Positions 46,497 to 55,337 are shown, numbered from the stretch's first letter. The stretch: 64,000 bases of DNA from Chryseosolibacter histidinae (GCF_018598225.1 NZ_JAHESF010000004.1:248001-312000); one strand, 5' to 3'. Notes: generated by a model from the sequence alone, not told the origin. Numbers and translations: made by a program.

Positions 46497-46551
46497 GGTC
46501 GTTTTGAACCACGGCGGTTTCGATTTTTGGTCACAATCAAATCAATCCTTT

Positions 46552-48882
46552 ATGACGACCAGAAATTTACTGACAACGCTGTTGTTACTTGCCGCCCTGC
46601 TGCCTGCGCGGGTATGGGCACAAAATGATGTGATGATGCAGGGTTTTTACTGGGATGTGCCGGTAGACGCTGTAGCCAAGAACGGAAGCTGGTGGACCAA
46701 CCTAAAAAACAAATCAACCGTCCTGAAAAACGCCGGTATCAAAGGTATTTGGGTGCCATCTCCCGCCAAGGGAAACTTCGGTATCTATGACATGGGCTAC
46801 GGCATCTTCGATCCCTACGATCTCGGTAATTATAACCAGAAGGGCACTGTGGAAACACGTTTCGGCTCGCGCACGGAGCTCGAGCAGATGATCAGCACCC
46901 TGCATACTGATGGCATAGACGTGTATGCCGACATCGTGCTGAACCACCTGTATACAGGCGATGCCGAAGACCAGTCGAACCCGGCAGTGAAACAGTATGT
47001 GTTCGATCAGGCGTTCCGCAATGGTCAGCAGTACTCGCCTTATCCCACCAACGAAATAAAATGGGTGATCAAAAACGCTGCGCCCGGTGATTATTACATC
47101 CAGATCCATGGCTATCACCTTGCCAGCACGGCTAAAGTGGAACGGGGATACGACCTGCAGATCGATTACGCCGGCACCGGTTTCAACTCCACCTTTTCAT
47201 GGGAAAGCGAGCCCAACAACGGAAGTGGAAATTTTAACGTGTTTCCCGCTTCGGGCAACACCGTGCGTGGCCATGTGGAGGTAAACGATTTTGACGAGTT
47301 CAAAATTACTGTGGCCAGCACACGCGATGTCATCATCAGACTGACGGCGCGCCGGGAAATAGCCAGTCCGTGGGAGTGGGCCTGGGCCGATCAGACCAAC
47401 GGTTATTACCCCAAGTTCATCTGGTCCGGAAGCACCAACATTGCGGCTACCACGCAGCTGGAAGCCCACACCAACACCAATATCAACTATGTGAACCATA
47501 CGGGCACGGGAGAAGCCAACTTCTCATGGGGTTACGGCGATTTTCACCCCGTGAATAATACAGACTGGCTGGGATACCCGGGCTCTGACGAGATCATCAC
47601 CAATACCAAGTTCTTCGGCAACGACCTCAACACCTTCAGCACCACGGTGCGGCAGCGCTACCAGGCCTGGGGCGTGTGGCTTGCCAACCAGATCGGCTTT
47701 GACGGTTTCCGCCTGGATTTTGTACGCGGCTTCCAGGAAGAATACGTTGCTGCCTGGGTGAACAACCTCCCGCTCAAGAGTGGAAGCCAGCGTTTTATTG
47801 TAGGTGAATACTGGGGTGCCGACTACCGCATCAAAAACTGGGTAAATGCCGTGGCCTCTTATGGTGCCGATGTTGATGGATTCGATTTTCCCCTCAAGTC
47901 GTCGCTCACCGGCATGTGCAACGGTAACGGTAGCGGTTTCGATATGCGATGGCTCAACCACGCCGGTATGGTACGCAATAGCGGTGGTAACGCCCTGCCC
48001 GGAACCTCGGTGGTCACCTGGCTCGATAACCACGATACGGGAAAAGAGCACGACAAGTGGATCACCAAAGACTGGAAGATGGGCTATGCCTATATCCTCA
48101 CGCACGAAGGCCGCCCCTGCGTATTTTATAACCACTATTTTGGCGATGTGATGGTAGATGCGCATAACGCAGCGCTGACGGTGACACCTGACCCGAACCT
48201 TGGCCTCGACCTTAGAAAGCTGATGTTCGCCAGGAGAACGTATCTTGGCGGAACCCTTACTGTACTGAGTGAGGTTGGCAATCCTTATCCTTCTGCCGAT
48301 GCTTACAACGTCTATGTTGCACGCCGGGCCGGCAATGGTACCAAGAGCGGTGCCATTGTTGTGATCAATAACCACGATACACAGACCAAAGGCCTTTGGG
48401 TAGATTCCTCACCTGCGGGATGGGCAAGCTGGAGCGGACAAACCCTGGTGAACGCTTTTAACACGGCACAGACCGCGGTAGTGCAGGCCGATGGTCGTGT
48501 TTATGTTTCTGCACCACCCAGAGGGTATGCGGTGTATGTGAAGCAAAGCGAGGTGGTGTCTTATACCGATCCCGGCGCACGGTTGCGTACCAACGTCAGC
48601 TCGGGGGAAGAGTTCTCGGGCGAGCCCGACGGCATGTTTGAGCCGGAATTCAAGATCTGGTCAAACCCCGTGAAGAGCAAATTGAATGTGCTCATCGCGT
48701 TGCCACGCAATGAAGCCGTGCAGCTTGAATTTCTAAACGTAAAAGGCGAACGTGTGCTTCAGCAGGCAGCCCAAACGAACCGTTCTACGGAGGTGGACCT
48801 CTCACCCTTTCCCGCAGGTGAATACATTCTCCGCGCCGCTATCGGTAGGGTTGTGAGAACACGGAAGATCATCAAAGAATAG
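46552..48882 (+). CDS. Secreted GH13 alpha-amylase with T9SS sorting domain
   Basis: A 776-residue protein with signal peptide (MTTRNLLTTLLLLAALLPAR). The GH13 motifs are complete: region I DIVLNH (127-132), region II GFRLDF with nucleophile Asp about 389, region III GEYWGAD with acid/base Glu about 419, and region IV LDNHDT with Asp about 495. Between regions I and II (about 165-300) lies an insertion with a beta-rich module (WVIKNAAPGDYYIQIHGYHL onward) that bacterial alpha-amylases usually lack. The last about 80 residues (IWSNPVKSKLNVLIALP to RKIIKE) form a type A C-terminal sorting domain, so it should leave through the type 9 system. Starch or glycogen breakdown is expected. Confidence 0.93.
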   Translation: MTTRNLLTTLLLLAALLPARVWAQNDVMMQGFYWDVPVDAVAKNGSWWTNLKNKSTVLKNAGIKGIWVPSPAKGNFGIYDMGYGIFDPYDLGNYNQKGTVETRFGSRTELEQMISTLHTDGIDVYADIVLNHLYTGDAEDQSNPAVKQYVFDQAFRNGQQYSPYPTNEIKWVIKNAAPGDYYIQIHGYHLASTAKVERGYDLQIDYAGTGFNSTFSWESEPNNGSGNFNVFPASGNTVRGHVEVNDFDEFKITVASTRDVIIRLTARREIASPWEWAWADQTNGYYPKFIWSGSTNIAATTQLEAHTNTNINYVNHTGTGEANFSWGYGDFHPVNNTDWLGYPGSDEIITNTKFFGNDLNTFSTTVRQRYQAWGVWLANQIGFDGFRLDFVRGFQEEYVAAWVNNLPLKSGSQRFIVGEYWGADYRIKNWVNAVASYGADVDGFDFPLKSSLTGMCNGNGSGFDMRWLNHAGMVRNSGGNALPGTSVVTWLDNHDTGKEHDKWITKDWKMGYAYILTHEGRPCVFYNHYFGDVMVDAHNAALTVTPDPNLGLDLRKLMFARRTYLGGTLTVLSEVGNPYPSADAYNVYVARRAGNGTKSGAIVVINNHDTQTKGLWVDSSPAGWASWSGQTLVNAFNTAQTAVVQADGRVYVSAPPRGYAVYVKQSEVVSYTDPGARLRTNVSSGEEFSGEPDGMFEPEFKIWSNPVKSKLNVLIALPRNEAVQLEFLNVKGERVLQQAAQTNRSTEVDLSPFPAGEYILRAAIGRVVRTRKIIKE

Positions 48883-49031
48883 TAGGCAGTAGGCAAAAAC
48901 GGCAGTAGGCAACGGGAGTGACGACTGACAGGTACCGGTTTCTTAATTGACATTTGAAACAGTACCCTTGAAGGCCGTGGATTACCGTTGCCTACTGCCC
49001 CGATTTATCGGGCTTTGCCTACTGCCTACTG
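48882..49031. repeat. Heptamer array, inverted pair (GTAGGCA type)
   Basis: Left arm: GTAGGCA at 48882-48888, 48889-48895 and 48905-48911. Right arm: TGCCTAC at 48989-48995, 49016-49022 and 49023-49029. The first unit starts on the last base of the amylase stop codon. The last units supply the final codons and the stop (TAG) of the minus-strand response regulator gene. A 15-base hairpin CCCCGATTTATCGGG lies inside the right arm. Confidence 0.9.
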
Positions 49032-49411
49032 GTTTCAACCAGTCTTACAAACATGTTAAGTGCTGAACAAAGGTCACTGAAATTGTTGGGCTTCTGAATA
49101 AAAGAAGAAGCGCCCAGGTTATACAACTGTTTGATCTCGGTGTTGTCAGTGGTTGTTGAATAGATCACAACAGGGATATCGCGAAGCCTTTGGTCTTTCT
49201 TAAGTGCTACGAGACATTTTTTGCCATCCATAACAGGCATGTTAACATCCAGGAAAATGTAATCGGGCAGATCGCTGCTTTCGTTGAGAATGTCGAGCAC
49301 ATTCTGACCATCGTTGGCTGTTAAACATGAAATGGACGGGTCGACCTTCTGCAATGCCTCAGACATCAGCTCGCGGTCATCATGGTCATCATCAGCATAT
49401 AGGATAGTCAT
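49019..49411 (-). CDS. Single-domain response regulator (CheY-like receiver)
   Basis: A 130-residue receiver without output domain. Acidic pocket DDD at 7-9, phospho-acceptor Asp about 55 (YIFLDVNMPVMDGKK), conserved Thr/Ser switch (YSTTT) and Lys (FIQKPNN). Such stand-alone receivers in Bacteroidota resemble Rcp1 and act in phosphorelays with hybrid or PAS kinases; the multi-PAS kinase at 60831 is one possible partner. Its last codons, Ser-Arg-Gln-stop, are part of the GTAGGCA array. Confidence 0.9.
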   Translation of the reverse strand: MTILYADDDHDDRELMSEALQKVDPSISCLTANDGQNVLDILNESSDLPDYIFLDVNMPVMDGKKCLVALKKDQRLRDIPVVIYSTTTDNTEIKQLYNLGASSFIQKPNNFSDLCSALNMFVRLVETSRQ

Positions 49412-49580
49412 AAGCGATAACTTTAGTTAACAATATATACCACACTATGCGCCGTAAGCTCGCAAAACCATGCCTCATAGCAGCGCGCTTACGGTTTTTC
49501 CGACTTATGGTAACACCTGCCTTCGTATGGTCATATTTGTCTATCAAGATAGCCGCTGCAATTTGCCGTTTCCTTCCTGC

Positions 49581-49597
49581 TGTAGAATAATTCTACA
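49581..49597. promoter_or_regulatory. TGTAGAA-TAA-TTCTACA palindrome; rest of 49412-49664 empty
   Basis: Seven-base arms around a 3-base spacer, about 170 bases upstream of the minus-strand receiver gene. It could be an operator. The remaining bases of this gap show no gene or repeat until the heptamer array at 49665. Confidence 0.35.
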
Positions 49598-49664
49598 ACC
49601 TGTAGTAACTTTTTTTCGAAGCAGAGCTATCGGCGCTTTACGGGGTGTGCACGCACACAGAAAA

Positions 49665-49752
49665 GGAGTAAGAATTAAGGAGTAAGTAGTAAGGAGGAGG
49701 ATAATTTTCGATCTGTGCGTCTCCTTACTCCTTACTTCTTACTCCTTACTAC
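49665..49752. repeat. Heptamer array, inverted pair (GGAGTAA type)
   Basis: Left arm 49665-49692: GGAGTAA, GAATTAA, GGAGTAA, GTAGTAA. Right arm 49725-49752: TTACTCC, TTACTTC, TTACTCC, TTACTAC. The right arm overlaps the 3' end of the Lrp-family gene and supplies its last codons and stop. Confidence 0.9.
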
Positions 49753-50193
49753 TACTCTAGGCTCCGGATTCCCTGACAAAATAATAGACGTCGCAGTCTC
49801 TCCGTATTTCCCGAGCTTCTCGAGAAAAAGCTCCAGCTCTTTTGTAGTGGCAACAGCAACTTTCAGCAACATGCAGCAGTCGCCGGTAACGGTGTACCAT
49901 TCTGTGATCTCTGGCATGGTGCTGATCAGCTTCACTACCTCTGCGTGTTTGAGCGCCGTTGATTTGAAGTTGATAAAGACACGCACGGTCAGGCCGATCT
50001 TATCGTAGTCGATCACCGTACGGTAGCCCTGGATCAGCCCTTCTTCTTCCATCCTGGAGATGCGCTCGGCCACAGCAGGTGCCGTGAGACCAACACGCCT
50101 GCCGATCTCAGAGGCAGAGATCCTTGCATTCTGCTGAAGCTCTTCCAGTATGCGCCAGTCGAGGTCGTCCATTGCTTTTGATCTGCGATCCAT
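49732..50193 (-). CDS. Lrp/AsnC-family transcriptional regulator
   Basis: A 153-residue protein with the family layout: an N-terminal HTH (LDWRILEELQQNARISASEI, RRVGLTAPAVAERISRME) and a C-terminal RAM ligand domain (VRVFINFKSTALKHAEVVKL, YTVTGDCCMLLKVAV). A second Met at residue 8 (50172) is an alternative start. Lrp/AsnC proteins bind amino acids and control amino-acid genes as octamers. Its C-terminus VVVRSKK comes from the repeat array, so the natural end may have been altered. It is divergent from the NIPSNAP gene. Confidence 0.9.
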   Translation of the reverse strand: MDRRSKAMDDLDWRILEELQQNARISASEIGRRVGLTAPAVAERISRMEEEGLIQGYRTVIDYDKIGLTVRVFINFKSTALKHAEVVKLISTMPEITEWYTVTGDCCMLLKVAVATTKELELFLEKLGKYGETATSIILSGNPEPRVVVRSKK

Positions 50194-50267
50194 AAAAAAA
50201 CTTATAAATGAAAGTGAAACGTTGTTAATACCTTAAAATTGAAAGCTCCCGCGCCAATCACCCATGT

Positions 50268-50275
50268 TACTTTTG
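50268..50275 (+). promoter_or_regulatory. Candidate -7 box TACTTTTG
   Basis: TACTTTTG matches TAnnTTTG exactly and lies 17 bases before the ATG at 50293. A TTG at 50239-50241 is somewhat too far upstream (26-base gap). Confidence 0.35.
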
Positions 50276-50292
50276 AAAGTAATTTCTTCGCG

Positions 50293-51099
50293 ATGCACAG
50301 CAAAGTAACAAGAAAAAAATTTCTTCACGTGAGCACTTCCTTTTTGGGATTTTCGGCGCTGAGCCCATTCGGTTTTGGTGAATCATTGCCTGTCGTAAGA
50401 TCTCATCACAGGGGATCTGAGGATACCGGACATTTGAGCACAACAGAGGATGACACCATCCGGGTGCTGGAGCTGCGCAACTACCTGCTGAAAACAGGAA
50501 TGCGCGAAAAATTCAACCGCTACTTTTCCGAGCACTTTATGACCTCGCAGCAGGTGATGGGGGGATATGTACTGGGACGATTCGCCATTACAGGTGAAGA
50601 CGACAGATTTTTCTGGATGCGCGGTTTCAATGATATGCTGACGAGAAGCAAATTCCTGCCTTCCTTCTATGGCGGAAGCCCCGCGTGGAAAAGCTTCGGC
50701 CCGGGAGCAAATGAAATGATGCTGGAAGTAGATAACGTACACCTCGTACGACCGCTCGCCGAAACCCGGCACAGCACGTTTCTCGCTTCGTCAAATTTAG
50801 TTGTCATAGATTATTATACCGCGCACGGTCATCGTCTTGAAGACCTTATCTCGGTATTTCGTTCAGCGTATCTTCCCTCACTGGTATCGCAGGGCCTGGA
50901 ATCCTCGCTGTGGGTGAGCGAAATGAACACGAACGATTTTCCACGGCTTCCTGTGATCCAGGACCCGAACCTGCTGATAGTGATCACCGGCTATCGCGAT
51001 GAAGCCGCCTATCGACACGCAACAAAAACAGATGCAGTGGGCAACGATTTGAAAGAATTGCTGAGCAACAGACGCACGCTTGTGCTGCGAAGAACGTAA
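50293..51099 (+). CDS. NIPSNAP-family protein with export signal
   Basis: A 268-residue protein when started at 50293, where a signal-like segment begins (MHSKVTRKKFLHVSTSFLGF); the ATG at 50239 adds 18 residues. Residues about 75-180 hold a NIPSNAP domain (VLELRNYLLKTGMREKFNRY, YVLGRFAI, FFWMRGFNDM), a ferredoxin-like alpha-beta barrel. The C-terminal half may be a second, weaker copy. The function of bacterial NIPSNAP proteins is unclear; they resemble monooxygenase-like barrels. Confidence 0.82.
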   Translation: MHSKVTRKKFLHVSTSFLGFSALSPFGFGESLPVVRSHHRGSEDTGHLSTTEDDTIRVLELRNYLLKTGMREKFNRYFSEHFMTSQQVMGGYVLGRFAITGEDDRFFWMRGFNDMLTRSKFLPSFYGGSPAWKSFGPGANEMMLEVDNVHLVRPLAETRHSTFLASSNLVVIDYYTAHGHRLEDLISVFRSAYLPSLVSQGLESSLWVSEMNTNDFPRLPVIQDPNLLIVITGYRDEAAYRHATKTDAVGNDLKELLSNRRTLVLRRT

Positions 51100-51101
51100 A
51101 C

Positions 51102-51231
51102 AGTCTATAGTTCATGGTCAATGGTCGTCTGGTGTTTATCCAGAGAGCGGTGTCATGTTCGAAAGAACGAAGCCGTGCCTTTGTCAGCCTTGCCGGTCCT
51201 GCCATGGACTATGGACCATTGACTATGGACT
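51102..51231. repeat. Heptamer array, inverted pair (AGTCTAT/ATGGACT type)
   Basis: Left arm 51102-51129: AGTCTAT, AGTTCAT, GGTCAAT, GGTCGTC. Right arm 51204-51231: ATGGACT, ATGGACC, ATTGACT, ATGGACT. It starts 3 bases after the NIPSNAP stop codon. The remaining gap to the TatA gene shows nothing else. Confidence 0.85.
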
Positions 51232-51380
51232 CTTCTCAACCGGCCAATTCTAAAATGGGTTCACACTCCCCCGTAACACCATCCATCCCATCATCCATTT
51301 AACGCACAAATAATACCTTTTAAAGCAGTTGCCATGCTTTTTACCCGCTGAAGTACGTTATTCAATAAATTTCTATCGCG

Positions 51381-51599
51381 ATGAAAGCAACTTTGTTATT
51401 TCTTGGAGGCGTTGGCATGCAGGAGCTTCTTGTCATCGGCCTTTTTGTGCTCATTTTCTTTGGAGCCAAAAAAATTCCTGATTTTATGAAAGGCCTCGGA
51501 AAAGGCGTCCGCGAATTCAAAAGCGGTCTTAACGACGTGAAGAGGGACTTTGAAGAAGCCGGCGAAGAACCGAAAAAGGTTGACGAGGCAAAAAAATAA
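51381..51599 (+). CDS. tatA: Twin-arginine translocase subunit TatA/TatE
   Basis: A 72-residue protein with one short N-terminal membrane helix (GMQELLVIGLFVLIFFGAKK, about 12-31), the FG-containing hinge, the amphipathic helix (IPDFMKGLGKGVREFKS, about 32-48) and a charged tail. This is the standard TatA pattern. It polymerises with TatC to move folded Tat substrates across the inner membrane. No tatC lies beside it. The next genes encode proteins with Tat-like signals (gluconate dehydrogenase subunit 3 and others). Confidence 0.9.
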   Translation: MKATLLFLGGVGMQELLVIGLFVLIFFGAKKIPDFMKGLGKGVREFKSGLNDVKRDFEEAGEEPKKVDEAKK

Positions 51600-51771
51600 C
51601 CCGCGCTAACATTCTTGTGATTTTCTGCGAACGGGCACTCATACGCGCTGAGTCTGTATTGTCATGTGCCGCCTGTTCCCCGTGTAGTGATCCTCAATTT
51701 GATTGCCGATTTTTGGTTATTGAATTGATATGACTACTTTGTCCATTCTTTAAGATTTCGCCCGGTCCAAT

Positions 51772-52344
51772 ATGTTAAGAAGAACAGCCCTTAAACAACT
51801 GATGCTTGCGGCAGGAGGTGCTGCATTGTTGCCCGCCTGCGTCAGAAACCTCACAGAGACCACCCTGGTCCTGAAAAATTTAAAGATCTCCGGCGATGAT
51901 GAATCACTGCTCGCTGAAATAACCGAGACCATCATTCCCGCTACGGAAACACCCGGGGCGAAAGACCTGAAGCTGCATCAATTTGTGCTGCGCATGGTTG
52001 ACGATTGCTATGAACCGGAGCAGCAACAGAAGTTCAGCGCCGGCCTTGCTGCGTTTTCGAAAATGGCGGAGGCAGAAACCGGAGATTCGTTTATGGCGCT
52101 CAGCAAGCAGCAAAGAGAAGACCTGCTCAGGCAACTGGAGCTGGCGAAAACGGGCGATAATAAAGACGGGAAACAGGAACCTGTCAATACCTTCTATTCC
52201 ATAACAAGAGATCTCACCATCAAGGGCTATATCACTTCTGAATATGTGCTGACCGAACAACTGTATTACAACATGATCCCCGGACGATTCGAAGGCTGTG
52301 TGGAGATCAAAGATGCTAACGACTATAAAACGATCCTGGGATGA
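51772..52344 (+). CDS. Gluconate 2-dehydrogenase subunit 3 family protein
   Basis: A 190-residue protein with an N-terminal Tat-like signal (MLRRTALKQLMLAAGGAALL) that ends in a possible lipobox (LLPAC). The body fits the gluconate_2-dh3 family, the small subunit of periplasmic GMC dehydrogenases (ITETIIPATETPGAKDL, VLTEQLYYNMIPGRFEG). It likely assists export and anchoring of the large FAD subunit, whose start codon overlaps its stop (ATGA, 52341-52344). Confidence 0.9.
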   Translation: MLRRTALKQLMLAAGGAALLPACVRNLTETTLVLKNLKISGDDESLLAEITETIIPATETPGAKDLKLHQFVLRMVDDCYEPEQQQKFSAGLAAFSKMAEAETGDSFMALSKQQREDLLRQLELAKTGDNKDGKQEPVNTFYSITRDLTIKGYITSEYVLTEQLYYNMIPGRFEGCVEIKDANDYKTILG

Positions 52345-54052
52345 GTAACCTGAATATCAAAGGAAAACAACAGCAGACCTACGATGCGATCGTCATCGGT
52401 TCGGGTATCAGCGGAGGTTGGGCTGCAAAAGAGCTGGCGGAGAAAGGCCTGAAAACATTGGTGCTGGAAAGGGGAAGGGATGTAAAACACGGAGTAGATT
52501 ACCCCACCACCAGCATGCCGCCGTGGCAGTTCGAGCACCGGGGGCAGATCCCGCTGGAGATCCAGAAGGCAAACCCTGTTGTGAGCAAGTGTTACGCCTT
52601 CCGGGAGGATGCAGCGCATTTTTTTGTGAAAGACGACGAGCATCCGTATACCCAGGAGAAACCGTTCGATTGGATCCGCGGCTACCAGGTGGGCGGAAAA
52701 TCGCTGCTGTGGGCAAGCAGACCCAACGCTGGAGTGATTTTGATTTCGAAGGACCGGCGCGTGATGGCTTTGCCGTTGACTGGCCTATCCGGTACAAAGA
52801 CATCGATCCGTGGTACAGCTACGTCGAAAAATTTGTCGGCATCTCGGGCAATAAAGATGGCCTTCCGCAGCTTCCCGATGGCGAGTTCCTTCCGCCGATG
52901 CAGATGACCTGTGTGGAGGACTTCTTCAAGGGAAAAGTAGCAAGCCTCTACAAAGATCGTCATGTGATCATCGGGCGATGTGCGCACATCACGGAAGCAC
53001 AGGAGGTGCACAAACAGCAGGGGCGGGGCACATGCCAGCACCGTAATTTGTGCCAGCGTGGTTGTCCTTTCGGAGGATATTTCAGCAGCAACGCATCAAC
53101 CATTCCCTGGGCATTGCGCACCGGCAACGTTACCCTGAAACCTGACTCTGTAGTGCATTCCATTATTTATGATGAAAATGCGCAGCGTGCTTCCGGTGTG
53201 AGGGTGATCGATGCAAAAACAAAAGAGACTACAGAATATTTCGCACGCATCATTTTTGTAAATGCGGCCGCGTTGAATACCAACCTCATTCTGCTCAACT
53301 CAACTTCGTCAAGATTCCCGAAAGGCCTGGGCAACGACAACGGCCTGCTCGGCAAGTTTGTTGCTTTCCATAATTACCGCGCAAGGATCTCGGCCGAATA
53401 CGAAGGCTTCGGGAATTTTACAAAATATGGCAACCGGCCCAACGGATGTTACATCCCGCGGTTCAGGAATGTGTTTAAGCAGGAGACCGATTTTCTGCGC
53501 GGCTATGCTGCGGGTTTCTCCGCATTCCGCCGACTCGATCACAGTGACGATGGTGTGGGCGCAGTCCTTAAGGCCAACCTGCTGAAACCTTCCCTGGGCA
53601 ACTGGGACGTGGGCTCTCACATGATGGGCGAGACTATACCGAAAGAAACGAATTACGTTGCGCTGGACGACGCGAAGAAAGATACGTGGGGCATTCCACA
53701 GCTAAAGATTTCGGTAGACTACGATGACAACGATGAGAAGATGGTGGCCGATTTCCTGCAGCAGTTCACAGAGATGTACACAAAAGCGGGGTTCACCAAC
53801 ATCCGCACCAGCGACTCCAAACAGGCGCCCGGCCTCGATATTCACGAGATGGGAGGCGTGCGCATGGGGCGTGATCCCAAGACATCACTGCTCAACAAAT
53901 GGAACCAGTTGCACGCCTGCAAGAATGTGTTTGTCACCGACGGAGCCTGCATGACCTCTACATCAACGCAGAACCCTTCGCTCACCTACATGGCCTTGAC
54001 AGCAAGAGCAGCAGACTACGCTGCAAAGCAGCTCGCTTCAGATAACCTCTGA
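52341..54052 (+). pseudogene. GMC-family FAD oxidoreductase, one-base frameshift
   Basis: The large subunit of the dehydrogenase. Frame one begins MSNLNIKGKQQQTYDAIVIG with the FAD-binding Rossmann motif GSGISGGWAAKELAEKG and runs to GYQVGGKSLLW. The protein then continues in another frame as GKQTQRWSDFDFEGPARDG, through CQHRNLCQRGCPFGGYF and DIHEMGGVRMGRDP, to TSTQNPSLTYMALTARAADY and a stop at 54052. Adding one G to the GGG run at 52711-52713 restores LLWGKQTQRW and a 570-residue protein. No other defect is seen. It could be a sequencing or assembly error in a G run or a true pseudogene. Related enzymes oxidise sugars, including 3-OH of glycosides. Confidence 0.88.
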
Positions 54053-54053
54053 G

Positions 54054-54089
54054 ATCAATTGCCCCGGGTTTAAACCCGGGGCAATTGAT
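54054..54089. terminator. Perfect 36-bp palindrome, bidirectional terminator
   Basis: The two 18-base halves 54054-54071 and 54072-54089 are exact reverse complements; the first begins ATCAATTGCCCCGGGTTT. It lies 1 base after the GMC stop and 1 base before the stop of the minus-strand gene, so it is shared by convergent genes. There is no long T-run on either side. Confidence 0.7.
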
Positions 54090-54090
54090 T

Positions 54091-54387
54091 TCAATGCCAA
54101 AGCGCTGCCTTTTCGGTCAATGTTCTTTTCTCCTGAATGACAGGAATGTTGTGAACGCTCAGCAGATCTTTCAACGTATTGTTCCAGTCGCATGCCATAA
54201 AACGGAATGAGACCGTCGCGAGATCATCGGCATCTTTTTCAATAGGTGCGTTGTCAAGCGAGTAAGTGCACAGCGTACGGTACAGGTTATGCCGGTTGTA
54301 CAGCAGGAACGCCTCCCATAATTTCACTTCGACGATGGCTTCTTTGGTCTCCTTGAAACCCGAAGGTTGATTGTTCATGCGTTGCAT
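54091..54387 (-). CDS. Hypothetical small protein
   Basis: A 98-residue protein from 54387, or 95 residues from the Met at 54378; the longer ORF to 54498 runs into a non-coding-looking extension. It is soluble, with EAIVEVKLWEAFLLYNRHNL and WNNTLKDLLSVHNIPVIQEK as notable segments. I do not recognise the family. It is convergent with the GMC gene, sharing the palindromic terminator. Confidence 0.6.
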   Translation of the reverse strand: MQRMNNQPSGFKETKEAIVEVKLWEAFLLYNRHNLYRTLCTYSLDNAPIEKDADDLATVSFRFMACDWNNTLKDLLSVHNIPVIQEKRTLTEKAALWH

Positions 54388-54443
54388 AAGTTTGATCTTT
54401 AGCCTTGAGATGGAACTGCAAAACAAACACATGCAGTACGGAG

Positions 54444-54635
54444 ATGCAATCGGTTGAAGGCACGTATAAGCTACTCGGCGCATTAATTGACTTTGCAACG
54501 ATATGGCTGGTTGTCGTTAGCGCGGCCGCTTTATATTTACGGTCTCAATTTTACAAATCTTTGGATTCCCGGGTCCTGTCCGATCATCAATCCGTCTTTT
54601 CCGATTTCAGATCTCCAGCGTCGTTCAACCGTTAA
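54444..54635 (+). CDS. Possible small membrane protein
   Basis: A 63-residue ORF from 54444 with one membrane helix (DFATIWLVVVSAAALYL) and a basic-to-polar tail. It has no recognised family and no clear ribosome site, and a longer in-frame ATG at 54405 overlaps the region upstream of the minus-strand gene. It may be chance. Confidence 0.25.
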   Translation: MQSVEGTYKLLGALIDFATIWLVVVSAAALYLRSQFYKSLDSRVLSDHQSVFSDFRSPASFNR

Positions 54636-54653
54636 TTTTTAATCGTCAATTGT

Positions 54654-54676
54654 ACATATAAGATTATCTTATATGT
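54654..54676. promoter_or_regulatory. 23-bp perfect palindrome ACATATAAGAT-T-ATCTTATATGT
   Basis: Eleven-base arms around one T, in an AT-rich region 215 bases upstream of the receiver gene at 54891. No T-run follows, so it is more like an operator for a dimeric regulator than a terminator. The rest of 54677-54890 shows no gene. Confidence 0.45.
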
Positions 54677-54890
54677 AAACCTAACCTGCAAAAAAATACG
54701 CTGGCACGGTTTTTTTATATTTCCCCAAATTTATAATATGCGGTCGTCTGCCGGTTTTCCGAAACGGGGAGACGTTGTGCCGCTTTTTTGATTATTTTTT
54801 AGTAAGAACGCATCGCTCTGATCCTAAAAACAAGTCACCGGACAACATTAGTTTTTTGGAGTTAAATACAGGCTAAACCCGAAGGGCCCT

Positions 54891-55337
54891 ATGCGAATGT
54901 CAAACGGTGATTCACCTCATGTGATGATTGCGGAAGATGATGATGACGACTACTACATTTTTTCAGTTGCCCTGGAAGAGCTGTCCATCACAGTTGTACT
55001 GACAAGAGCCCGGAACGGGGATATCCTGGTGCGTCTGCTGGAAGATAAGGTGCCGGACATCCTGTTCCTGGACCTGATGTTGCCAGGCAAAGACGGCCGC
55101 CAGTGCCTGCGGGAGATCCGCGCCAACAACAAATACGATGCGCTGCCGGTGATCATGTACAGCTCGCTCAAGAGCATCGACGAGATCGAATTCTGCTACC
55201 GCGAAGGCGCCAACCTCTATGTGATCAAACCAACCGCCTACACAGACCTCAAGGATATTTTGCAACGCATCCTCCATATCGATTGGAAAAAACTGCTCTA
55301 CTATCCGCCCCTGTCCCAGTTTGTAATCAACGGTTAA
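54891..55337 (+). CDS. Single-domain response regulator (Rcp1-like receiver)
   Basis: A 148-residue receiver without output domain. Acidic cluster EDDDDD at 15-20, phospho-acceptor Asp about 61 (DILFLDLMLPGKDGRQ), Ser/Thr of VIMYSSLKS and Lys in YVIKPTAY. The second Met (residue 3) is an alternative start. Like the receiver at 49019 it lacks any DNA-binding domain and probably works in a phosphorelay. Its stop codon TAA lies in the left arm of the AACCGGT repeat array. Confidence 0.9.
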   Translation: MRMSNGDSPHVMIAEDDDDDYYIFSVALEELSITVVLTRARNGDILVRLLEDKVPDILFLDLMLPGKDGRQCLREIRANNKYDALPVIMYSSLKSIDEIEFCYREGANLYVIKPTAYTDLKDILQRILHIDWKKLLYYPPLSQFVING

